5,639 bases of DNA. Origin: Bacillota bacterium (GTDB lineage Bacteria; Bacillota; Sulfobacillia; Symbiobacteriales; ZC4RG38). Location: positions 1-5,639 of the forward strand of contig QGUP01000149.1 of the NCBI GenBank assembly GCA_003242505.1, read 5' to 3'. Of the stretch, positions 1-5,072 are shown piece by piece. Position 1 is the stretch's first letter; each line of letters begins with the position of its first letter. The notes beneath the pieces are model-generated. The model was not told where the DNA came from and ran no database searches. It saw nothing but the letters and a program-made list of their open reading frames with translations. The translations under genes and the position numbers were made by a program.

Positions 1-762
1 GCCGCGGCCCGGGCCGGAAAGCACGTGATCTGCGAGAAACCCATCGCGCTCAGCCTCGCCGACGCCCGGGCGATGATCGAGGCCTGCCAGGCGGTGGGGG
101 TCCACCTCTACATCGCCCACGTGGTCCGGTTCTTCCCGGAGTACCGCCGGGCCCGGGAACTGGTGCTCACCGGCGAGGTCGGCCGGCCGGGGGTCATCCG
201 CACCAGCCGGATGGGCGGCTTCCCTGCAGGCTGGGCGGACTGGTACGCCCGGCCGGAGATGGGCGGGACGGTTCTCGTCGACCTGGTGATCCACGACTTT
301 GACTGGATCCGGTGGACCTTCGGGGAGGTGGAGCGGGTCTACGCCAGGTCCCTGAGCGGCCGGACCCCGGAGCGGCTGGACTACGCCCTGGTCACCCTCC
401 GGCTGGCCTCCGGGGCCATTGCCCACGTGGAAGGCTCCTGGGCCCACCCGGGGTTCCGGTACGCCTTTGAGATCGCTGGCGACGCCGGGGTGCTGGAGTT
501 CGACAGCGCCAGGGCCCAGCCCCTGGTGGTCCGGTCCCGGCAGGCCGGCCACGGCCCCGGCCCGGCCGGGGTGGAGGTGCCCGAGTCGCCCCTGGCGGAG
601 TCGCCGTACACGACCCAGCTCCGCCACTTCGCCCGGTGCATCCGGGGGGAGGAGGAGCCGGTGGTGACCGCCTGGGATGCGTACAAGGCCTTGGCGATCA
701 GCCTGGCCGCCCTGGAGTCAGCCCGGACCGGCCGGCCGGTCTCCCTGGGAAGGGAGGGGTGA
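1..762 (+). CDS. Gfo/Idh/MocA-family NAD(P)-dependent oxidoreductase, 5' partial
   Basis: The reading frame is open from the first base, so the gene begins outside the window. The in-frame GTG at 25 lies inside the family's conserved GKHV-CEKP segment and cannot be the true start. 253 codons plus a TGA remain; roughly the first 75-80 residues, including the glycine-rich dinucleotide loop, are missing compared with the usual 320-380. Visible family marks are the EKP motif (bases 34-42), whose lysine is catalytic in this family, and the DLVIHDFD segment (280-303) with the His..Asp spacing of the active site. The C-terminal half is the family's alpha/beta domain. Members oxidise or reduce sugars, inositols and related polyols with NAD(P). 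The substrate cannot be read from the sequence. The next gene, a paralogue, starts 3 nt after the stop, so the two are very probably co-transcribed and may act on successive intermediates. Family call is firm; specificity is unknown. Confidence 0.9.
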   Translation, partial: AAARAGKHVICEKPIALSLADARAMIEACQAVGVHLYIAHVVRFFPEYRRARELVLTGEVGRPGVIRTSRMGGFPAGWADWYARPEMGGTVLVDLVIHDFDWIRWTFGEVERVYARSLSGRTPERLDYALVTLRLASGAIAHVEGSWAHPGFRYAFEIAGDAGVLEFDSARAQPLVVRSRQAGHGPGPAGVEVPESPLAESPYTTQLRHFARCIRGEEEPVVTAWDAYKALAISLAALESARTGRPVSLGREG

Positions 763-765
763 ACC

Positions 766-1740
766 GTGCGGGTGGCGATCCTTAGCTTTGCCCACATGCA
801 CGCCTGGAGCTACGCCGCGGCGGTAAAGCGCAACCCGGAGGCGGAACTCGCCTGCATCTGGGACGAGGACCCGGACCGGGGCCGGGAGGCGGCCCGCCGC
901 TTTGGCTGCCCGTATGTTGAGGATCTGGAGGCGGCCCTGGCGCCGGAGACCGGAGCGGTTATCGTCACCGCGGCCAACGCCCACCACAAGGACCTGGCCC
1001 TCCGGGCCGCCCGGGCGGGGAAGCACATCCTCTGCGAGAAGCCCCTGGCCACCACCCTGGCCGACGGGGAGGCGATGATCGCGGCGGGGAAGGGGGCGGG
1101 AGTCCAGCTCATGACCGCCTTCCCCTGCCGCTACGCCCCGCCGGTCATCCGGGCCCGGGCAGCGCTGCAGGCGGGGGCCATCGGTGAGGTGCTGGCCATC
1201 CGGGCCACCAACCGGGGCCGGATGCCCGGCGGGTGGTTTGTGCAGAAGGAGCTTTCCGGCGGCGGTGCGGTAATGGACCACACCGTCCACGTCGTGGACC
1301 TGATCCGGTGGCTTCTGGGCCGGGAGGTGACGTCGGTCTACGCGGAGATGGCCACCCGGTTCCACGACCTGGAGGTGGAGGACTGCGCCATCCTGACCAT
1401 GGAACTGGAGGGGGGCATCTTCGCCACCCTCGACCCCTCCTGGTCCCGGCCGCCGGTCTACCCCACCTGGGGCGACGTGACCATGGAGTTCGTGGGGACC
1501 CGGGGGACCCTCTGGGTGGACGCCTTCGGTCAGAACCTGACCCTCTACAACAACCGGGCGCAGGCGGCCCAGTGGATCGGCTTCGGCGCCGACGTGGACG
1601 AGGCGATGGTGGCGGACTTCATTCGCTGTGCCCGGGAGAACCGGACGCCCCCCATCACCGGCGAGGACGGGCTGCGGGCCATGGAAGTGGCCCTCCTGGC
1701 TTATGAGTCCGCAGCCAGGGGGGAGCCGGTGAGCCGGTAG
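766..1740 (+). CDS. Gfo/Idh/MocA-family oxidoreductase with an atypical nucleotide-binding loop
   Basis: A complete 324-residue protein, normal length for the family. The GTG start is supported by a purine-rich ribosome site (GGGAGGGG, 752-759) lying in the end of the previous gene. After the first strand, where relatives usually carry GxGxxG, this protein has SFAHMHAWSY (residues 7-16), with two histidines and no glycine. Asp33 at the end of the second strand would suit the NAD adenosine ribose. EKP is at residues 91-93 within GKHILCEKP. The active-site segment MDHTVHVVD (170-178) keeps Asp171, His175 and Asp178. The C-terminal domain (about 125 to the end) includes GTRGTLWVD, typical of the family's beta-sheet. 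It is probably a sugar or polyol dehydrogenase, or an isomerase-like member, working with the upstream paralogue in a catabolic operon. No transporter or regulator is in view to identify the substrate. The loop change could indicate a distinct subfamily with altered cofactor grip. Confidence 0.9.
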   Translation: MRVAILSFAHMHAWSYAAAVKRNPEAELACIWDEDPDRGREAARRFGCPYVEDLEAALAPETGAVIVTAANAHHKDLALRAARAGKHILCEKPLATTLADGEAMIAAGKGAGVQLMTAFPCRYAPPVIRARAALQAGAIGEVLAIRATNRGRMPGGWFVQKELSGGGAVMDHTVHVVDLIRWLLGREVTSVYAEMATRFHDLEVEDCAILTMELEGGIFATLDPSWSRPPVYPTWGDVTMEFVGTRGTLWVDAFGQNLTLYNNRAQAAQWIGFGADVDEAMVADFIRCARENRTPPITGEDGLRAMEVALLAYESAARGEPVSR

Positions 1741-1770
1741 CCCGGGGGACAGCCCGGGAGAAAGCCCGGG
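1741..1770. repeat. Three CCCGGG hexamers with exact 12-nt period
   Basis: The palindrome CCCGGG recurs at 1741-1746, 1753-1758 and 1765-1770, each copy preceded by AG, exactly 12 nt apart. Linkers between copies differ (GGACAG, AGAAAG). Two further CCCGGG copies at 1813 and 1831 lie in the 3' end of the minus-strand gene and are off this period. In DNA this GC-rich one such hexamer is common, but the exact spacing of three suggests a small tandem duplication. Confidence 0.5.
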
Positions 1771-1797
1771 GGGCGCGGGGCCGCCTGTCCTCTGGGC
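1741..1797. terminator. Convergent intergenic spacer, possible bidirectional terminator
   Basis: This 57-nt gap lies between two convergent genes. It holds an inverted repeat GGACAG (1747-1752) / CTGTCC (1785-1790) that encloses two CCCGGG copies (1753-1758 and 1765-1770), which can themselves pair across a 6-nt loop. The position is where a shared terminator is expected and the structure would be GC-strong, but no run of T follows on either strand, so it does not meet the classical intrinsic-terminator pattern. The call rests on position and pairing only. Confidence 0.3.
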
Positions 1798-2235
1798 CTA
1801 GCCTGGGGTCGGCCCGGGCGGACCCTGGCGCCCGGGCCGGTTCCTCCACAAGTGGAGGGTGTACGGCACGTAGTAGGCGGAGAACAGGCCGAGGATGAAG
1901 AAGCCCATGGCGATCCCGTATTCGTCGCCGGACAACTGGTGCCGGACCGTGTTCCGGACCAGGTAGCGAATGGCCAGGTATGCCCCCACCAGGACGAGGA
2001 CCGGGGCGTATCGCCGCCAGCCCGCGCGGCCCTCGCCCGCCTTTCCCACGATCCGCATCTTGTAGCGGAGGTACCCCGGGGCAAAGCCGATGCACAGCAA
2101 GGCCAGGAAGAGGTACCGCATGGGGTGCGAAACGGCGAAAATCCTGGTGACCACCATGGCGAGAAGAACCGCCAGGCCAGCCGATACCGCTGTGTAGTAG
2201 TACAGCGGCACAGCGCGCAACCGATCTCGAATCAT
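1798..2235 (-). CDS. Small four-helix membrane protein, function unknown
   Basis: A 145-residue minus-strand gene. The ATG (rc of 2233-2235) follows a perfect AGGAGG (rc of 2242-2247) by 6 nt, which is strong evidence that it is real. Four hydrophobic stretches look membrane-spanning: about residues 11-30, 37-56, 75-93 and 107-127. Arg/Lys-rich segments between helices 2 and 3 (RYKMRIVGKAGEGRAGWRR, about 57-75) and after helix 4 suggest by the positive-inside rule that these parts, and the N-terminus (MIRDRLR), face the cytoplasm. The loop between helices 3 and 4 (HQLSGDEYG, 99-107) would then be outside. The tail from about 131 is rich in Gly, Pro and Arg and probably disordered. I recognise no family signature, catalytic motif or signal peptide. 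It stands alone between a catabolic operon and the his operon, is transcribed away from the latter, and is not obviously linked to either. Confidence 0.8.
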   Translation of the reverse strand: MIRDRLRAVPLYYYTAVSAGLAVLLAMVVTRIFAVSHPMRYLFLALLCIGFAPGYLRYKMRIVGKAGEGRAGWRRYAPVLVLVGAYLAIRYLVRNTVRHQLSGDEYGIAMGFFILGLFSAYYVPYTLHLWRNRPGRQGPPGPTPG

Positions 2236-2383
2236 GGTCGCCCTCCTGTCGACTCAAATCGCGGTTGGCCCGCCCGTCTGGTTGGTCCTCCTGACCGCTT
2301 TTGCGACTCTTCCCATTTCGACCAACACTTTTAGTGTATACAAAAACTTCTGCAGCGAAAAGCTGTTCTCACCCGAACCCCCC
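2236..2383. other. Divergent intergenic region with palindromes
   Basis: This is the space between the minus-strand membrane-protein gene and the his promoter, and it is clearly AT-richer from about 2300 to 2365 than its surroundings. It contains a perfect inverted repeat ACACT-TTT-AGTGT (2325-2337) overlapping the 8-nt palindrome TGTATACA (2335-2342). These could form an operator for a dimeric regulator. The leftward promoter should lie here. The best candidate I find is TTTTCG (rc of 2356-2361) and TACACT (rc of 2333-2338) with 17 nt between, which is a poor match and would overlap the palindromes. No gene with a ribosome site is visible. Confidence 0.4.
2325..2342. promoter_or_regulatory. 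Overlapping palindromes, candidate operator
   Basis: ACACTTTTAGTGT is a perfect 5-bp inverted repeat around TTT, and its right arm shares bases with the perfect palindrome TGTATACA. Both sit about 90-105 nt upstream of the minus-strand ATG and about 42 nt upstream of the his -35 box, so a bound protein could affect the leftward gene. TGTATACA resembles operators of some GntR-type repressors, but such short palindromes can also arise by chance in an AT-rich stretch. No regulator gene is nearby to support the idea. Confidence 0.3.
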
Positions 2384-2412
2384 TTGACGCCACTTCCGGG
2401 CGGGGCTATAAT
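2384..2412 (+). promoter_or_regulatory. Sigma-A promoter of the his operon leader
   Basis: The -35 box TTGACG (2384-2389; 5 of 6 to consensus) and -10 box TATAAT (2407-2412; 6 of 6) are separated by exactly 17 nt. Transcription should begin near 2418-2420, about 20 nt before the first base of the T-box structure. This is the only strong housekeeping promoter I see in the window. Its strength, with no evident operator over it, fits a gene set controlled mainly by transcription attenuation downstream. Confidence 0.9.
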
Positions 2413-2439
2413 ACGCTCACGTCAAAGGATATCGAAAAG

Positions 2440-2730
2440 GCGATGAAGGGGAGCAGTAGCCGGGCAGCGCCCTGCAGAGAGCCGGCGGGCGGTGCAAGCC
2501 GGTGGGTGGCACCCGGTGAACACACCCCGAAGCTTCCACCCGAACGGCCCGGCGGCGCCGGGCACCAGTAGGCGTGGACGGAGACCTCCGCCGTTAGCAG
2601 AGGAGGGGGGCATGGGCCGCGGCGGCCGTGCCCTGGCGAGAGGGTGCGTGCTGAGAGGTGCGCACCAAGGTGGGTGGTACCGCGGAAGCCAAGGCGCTTT
2701 CGTCCCATGTGGGATGGAAGCGCCTTTTCG
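2440..2730 (+). promoter_or_regulatory. T-box riboswitch leader, histidine (CAC) specifier
   Basis: The leader has all main T-box parts in order. The Stem I base pairs GGGAGC (2449-2454) with GCTTCC (2532-2537). AGAGA is at 2476-2480 and the distal-loop sequence GGTGCAAGCC at 2491-2500. The specifier segment GAA-CAC-ACC places CAC (His) at 2521-2523. Stem III is GGTGCG (2643-2648) with CGCACC (2661-2666). The T-box sequence AAGGTGGGTGGTACCGCGG is at 2667-2685. The antiterminator can be traced: TGGG (2671-2674) with CCCA (2704-2707), a 7-nt bulge TGGTACC (2675-2681), then GCGGAAGC (2682-2689) with GCTTTCGT (2696-2703). This excludes the terminator hairpin at 2691-2726. Known mechanism: uncharged tRNA pairs with the specifier and, through its CCA end, with the bulge, stabilising the antiterminator. 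Histidine specificity is read from the codon and agrees with the downstream genes. Confidence 0.97.
2691..2728 (+). terminator. Intrinsic terminator of the T-box leader
   Basis: AAGGCGCTT (2691-2699) pairs with AAGCGCCTT (2718-2726), and the stem continues inward through TCGTCCC / GGGATGG to a 4-nt ATGT loop. This gives 16 uninterrupted pairs, including a few G-U. It ends in TTTT (2725-2728), a short U-tract. Its left arm contains bases needed for the antiterminator, so the two folds exclude each other. Confidence 0.93.
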
Positions 2731-2930
2731 GTTGCCGGGGGTTCCCCGCCCCCAGGCGGCAGGGCCCTCTCGGCTTCCGGCCCCCCTGCGAGCCGGGCTG
2801 CCTCGAATGCCGCCCCCCTCCTGGTGAGGCTGTCTCGGATTCCGCCCCTGTCCCTTTCACACAGTAGCACTTTAACGTGGTGCCCAGATGAAGACAGGGC
2901 AGGGGAAAAGGTGAAGGCGGGAACGGGCAG

Positions 2931-2972
2931 AGGGCGGCCCGGCCGGCAAAGGTGAAAGGGCGGCCCGGCCGG
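2931..2972. repeat. 16-nt direct repeat, period 26
   Basis: AGGGCGGCCCGGCCGG occurs at 2931-2946 and again at 2957-2972 without mismatch. A shorter repeat, AAAGGTGAA, appears at 2907-2915 and 2948-2956, just ahead of each copy region. This looks like a local tandem duplication with later change. Both units lie upstream of hisZ and are not part of any reading frame I accept. Confidence 0.75.
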
Positions 2973-2994
2973 GAAGCCGGACCGGGTCGGGCCG
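2961..2994 (+). other. GC-rich inverted repeat upstream of hisZ
   Basis: CGGCCCG (2961-2967) can pair with CGGGCCG (2988-2994). Within the loop CCGG (2969-2972) can pair with CCGG (2977-2980) around GAAG. The structure would be stable in RNA, but the following bases (TTCCGTT) are not a proper U-tract. It may be an extra pause, attenuation or stability element, or merely a consequence of base composition. Confidence 0.35.
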
Positions 2995-3043
2995 TTCCGT
3001 TGCGGGCTGGTCAGCAGGGCTGTGGAGGAGGGGAGGCGTTCCC

Positions 3044-4303
3044 ATGACCGGCGAGGGGCTGGCGCTGCTCCGGCAGCAGGTGCCGGAGGGAGTGCGGGAC
3101 CGGTTGCCCGGGGAGGCCTACCGGCTCCGGGAGGTGACCGGCCGGCTGCTGGATCTGTTCCGGCGCTGGGGCTACCGGGAGGTGGTGACCCCTGCCTTCG
3201 AGTTCCTGGAGACGGTGGCGGCCGGGGAGGGGAGCCGGCCGGAGGACTGCTACCGCTTCTTCGACCGCCGAGGGCGGACCCTGGCCCTCCGGCCGGACAT
3301 GACCGCCGCCGTCGCCCGGCTGGCGGCCACCCGGCTGGCCGGGGAGCCGCTGCCCCTGCGGCTCAGCTACTGGGGGCCGGTCTTCCGGCGCCGGGAGGAG
3401 CGGGCCGGAGCGCTCCACGAGATCTGGCAGTCCGGGGTGGAACAGGTGGGCCTGGCGGGCGGTCCGGCGGATGCGGAACTGATCGCCCTGGCCTGTGAGG
3501 CCCTGGCCGAGGCCGGGCTGGAGGGCTTCCAGGTGAGCGTCGGCCACGTGGCCTTTCTCGAGGGGGTGCTGGAGGAGGCGGGGGTGACCCCGGCCCAGGC
3601 CGCAGGGATCCGGGAGGCCCTCGCTGCCCGGGACCTGGTGGCCTTCGAGGCCGTGGCCCGGGAGGCGCCGGGGGCGGAGCTCCTCCTGGCGGTGGCGGCG
3701 TTCCGGGGCAGCGCCCAGGAGGCGGCGGCCCGGTTCGGCCACCTGGCCAACCCCCGGATCGCCCGGGCCCTCGGGGAACTCCAGGCGGCCTTTGCCCTTC
3801 TGGAGGCGTACGGGGTGGCCGACCGGGTGGCCCTGGACCTGGCCCTGGTCCGGTCCTTCGGGTACTACACCGGCGTGGTCTTTGAGGGCTACGCCCCCGG
3901 GGTGGGGGCGCCGGTCCTCGGCGGCGGTCGGTACGACGGGCTGCTGGCCGCCTTTGCCGGGGACGGGCAGCCGATTCCGGCCGTCGGCTTTGCCCTGGAC
4001 CTGGACCGGGTGCTGACGGCCCTCGGCCGGCAGGGGCAGCCCCCGGCGGAGCCGGCCCTGGACCTCCTGCTGGTGCCCGAGCCCGGGGCGGAGGGACTGG
4101 CCCTGGCCGAGGCCCGGCAGCTCCGCCGGGCGGGGCTGGCGGTGGAGGTGGAACTGGAGCGCCGCACTCCGGAGGAGCGGGCCGCCTACGTAAAGGCCCG
4201 GCGGATCCGGGAGGTCCGGACCGTCTCCGCCGGCGGCCGGGGCCGGGGGCGGGTGGCTCTCCGGACCCGGCCCCGGCCCCCCGGGGTGATCTCCATCCAC
4301 TAG
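3044..4303 (+). CDS. hisZ: ATP phosphoribosyltransferase regulatory subunit HisZ
   Basis: A 419-residue paralogue of the histidyl-tRNA synthetase catalytic core. HisZ forms a complex with short HisG and is needed for the first step of histidine synthesis (ATP + PRPP to phosphoribosyl-ATP) and for feedback inhibition by histidine. Visible marks: PEGVRDRLP (14-22), motif 1 around Pro50, LRPDMTAAVAR (82-92), a motif 2 region VFRRREERAGALHEIWQ (113-129), VRSFGYYTG (269-277) and GGGRYDGL (293-300). A C-terminal anticodon-binding-like domain runs from about 342 to the end. True HisRS normally has GRxRxF in motif 2 and RGLDYYTG later; here these are GALHEI and RSFGYYTG, arguing against synthetase activity. 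The ATG has GGGAGG (3031-3036) 7 nt upstream. The decisive context is short hisG directly downstream and the His T-box upstream. HisS is the alternative but is unlikely. Confidence 0.93.
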   Translation: MTGEGLALLRQQVPEGVRDRLPGEAYRLREVTGRLLDLFRRWGYREVVTPAFEFLETVAAGEGSRPEDCYRFFDRRGRTLALRPDMTAAVARLAATRLAGEPLPLRLSYWGPVFRRREERAGALHEIWQSGVEQVGLAGGPADAELIALACEALAEAGLEGFQVSVGHVAFLEGVLEEAGVTPAQAAGIREALAARDLVAFEAVAREAPGAELLLAVAAFRGSAQEAAARFGHLANPRIARALGELQAAFALLEAYGVADRVALDLALVRSFGYYTGVVFEGYAPGVGAPVLGGGRYDGLLAAFAGDGQPIPAVGFALDLDRVLTALGRQGQPPAEPALDLLLVPEPGAEGLALAEARQLRRAGLAVEVELERRTPEERAAYVKARRIREVRTVSAGGRGRGRVALRTRPRPPGVISIH

Positions 4304-4403
4304 GGTGGTTTCCGGCCGGGCCGGCGCCGTCCAGGGGCCAGCCCGGGAGCCGCACGCAGCAAGGCACATCAGGACACTGCCAAAGGGAAGGTCGGTCGTC
4401 GCC
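4304..4403 (+). other. hisZ-hisG intergenic gap
   Basis: These 100 nt between the hisZ stop and the preferred hisG ATG are unusually long for an operon otherwise packed at hisG-hisD. An in-frame GTG at 4305 would add 33 residues to HisG, but those do not look like HisG and the GTG has no ribosome site of its own kind. A GGCCGGGCCGG block (4313-4323) is self-complementary. No terminator with a U-tract or promoter is evident, so hisG is probably transcribed with hisZ. Confidence 0.5.
4384..4391 (+). promoter_or_regulatory. Ribosome binding site deciding the hisG start
   Basis: AGGGAAGG is the only purine-rich site before the ATG at 4404. The 12-nt spacing is longer than usual, yet no other start codon lies in frame between them. 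The ATG gives an N-terminus (MELLTLALPKGR) that matches the family's normal beginning, so this start is preferred over GTG 4305. Confidence 0.6.
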
Positions 4404-5072
4404 ATGGAGCTTCTCACCCTGGCCCTGCCCAAGGGCCGGCCCCTGGCGCCCACGGTGGCGCTCCTGGAGCGGGCGGGGCTGGCCTCGCCCCGGCTGCGGG
4501 AGGCGGAGCGCAGCCTGGTCACCGTCGACCCGGACCTGGGCCTCCGGTACGTCCTGGCCCGGCCGGCGGACGTCCCGACCTACGTCGAGCACGGGGCGGC
4601 GGACCTCGGCATCGTGGGCAAGGACGTGCTGCTGGAGGCCCGGCCCCTGGTCTATGAGCTGCTGGACCTCGGCTATCTCCGTTGTCGGCTGGTGGTGGCG
4701 GGCCCCGCCGGGGCCGACCCGGACCGGCTGCTGGACGGCGGCGTCCACCGGCGGGTGGCCACCAAGTTTCCCCGGGTGGCGGAGGCGTACTTCCGGTCCA
4801 GGGGGCTGCCGGTGGAGGTGATCCCCCTGGCCGGCTCGGTGGAGGTGGCCCCCCAGGTGGGGCTGGCGGACCTTATCGTCGACATCGTCGAGACCGGGCG
4901 GACCCTCCGGGAGAACGGCCTGGTCCCCCTGGCGACCATCGCCGAGTCCACCGCCCGGCTGATCGCCAACCGGGCTTCGTACCGGCTGAAGGGCGACCGG
5001 CTGGCGCCCGTCGTGCAGGCCCTCAAGGAGGCGACGAAGGAGGCGACCCGGCATGCTGCTGCAGCGCCGTGA
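4404..5072 (+). CDS. hisG: ATP phosphoribosyltransferase catalytic subunit HisG, short form
   Basis: Catalyses ATP + 5-phosphoribosyl diphosphate to N1-(phosphoribosyl)-ATP plus pyrophosphate, the committed step of histidine biosynthesis in the cytosol. With the ATG at 4404 the protein has 222 residues, the size of short HisG, which lacks the C-terminal histidine-binding domain of the long form (about 300) and needs HisZ. Visible motifs: LALPKGRP near the N-terminus (6-13), ARPADVPTYVEHG (52-64), DLGIVGKDVL (67-76), and the family signature from Glu147 through Gly153, Asp160 and Thr164-Gly165-Arg166-Thr167-Leu168, which includes the PRPP-binding loop DIVETGRTL. The chain ends soon after in an Ala-rich tail, confirming absence of the regulatory domain. 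It overlaps hisD by 20 nt, consistent with translational coupling. A GTG start at 4305 (255 residues) is possible but less likely. Confidence 0.96.
   Translation: MELLTLALPKGRPLAPTVALLERAGLASPRLREAERSLVTVDPDLGLRYVLARPADVPTYVEHGAADLGIVGKDVLLEARPLVYELLDLGYLRCRLVVAGPAGADPDRLLDGGVHRRVATKFPRVAEAYFRSRGLPVEVIPLAGSVEVAPQVGLADLIVDIVETGRTLRENGLVPLATIAESTARLIANRASYRLKGDRLAPVVQALKEATKEATRHAAAAP
5025..5047 (+). repeat. Doubled ribosome-site sequence before hisD
   Basis: AAGGAGGCGAC occurs at 5025-5035 and again at 5037-5047, 12 nt apart and in frame within the hisG tail (encoding KEATKEAT). The second copy's AAGGAGG ends 9 nt before the hisD ATG, a good ribosome site. The first copy is too far away to serve that start directly. 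Confidence 0.7.

Larger units (their letters stand above)
2731..3043 (+). other. Long untranslated spacer between T-box terminator and hisZ
   Basis: About 313 nt without a convincing gene. Any plus-strand frame here is short or lacks a ribosome site, and the minus-strand frames run through the T-box. The first 110 nt are very GC-rich. A less GC-rich island follows (about 2852-2916), bracketed by CCCTGTC (2846-2852) and GACAGGG (2893-2899). From 2907 there is a repeat-containing, hairpin-prone stretch up to about 2994. I see no good second promoter. The last 20 nt hold the hisZ ribosome site. Together with the T-box this gives read-through transcripts an unusually long leader of about 625 nt. 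Confidence 0.6.

Noticed and set aside
25..762. GTG at 25 as the start of the first oxidoreductase
   Set aside because: The frame continues to the window edge with family-like residues (AARAGKH) and the start would cut into the conserved EKP region.
2406..2870. Minus-strand open frames opposite the T-box (up to 154 codons)
   Set aside because: They lack ribosome sites, show no recognisable protein features, and exist because the antisense of a structured GC-rich RNA has few stops.
2888..2914. Eight-codon leader peptide frame (ATG 2888, TGA 2912-2914) that might act in attenuation
   Set aside because: It has no ribosome site and no histidine codons, and the T-box already accounts for control by histidine.
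2492..2955. Plus-strand open frames inside and just after the T-box leader
   Set aside because: They run through the conserved T-box and terminator sequences and have no Shine-Dalgarno site. Their composition is that of random GC-rich frames.
3044..4303. Histidyl-tRNA synthetase (HisS) rather than HisZ
   Set aside because: Key HisRS motif residues are changed and the gene is followed by a short HisG that requires HisZ.
4305..4403. GTG 4305 as the hisG start
   Set aside because: It lies 1 nt after the hisZ stop without a dedicated ribosome site and adds 33 residues unlike HisG. The ATG at 4404 yields the normal family N-terminus.
3011..5054. Long minus-strand frames (503 and 563 codons) opposite hisZ, hisG and hisD
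   Set aside because: They are antisense shadows of three clearly identified genes. They are low-complexity, rich in Pro, Gly and Arg, with no domain signature.
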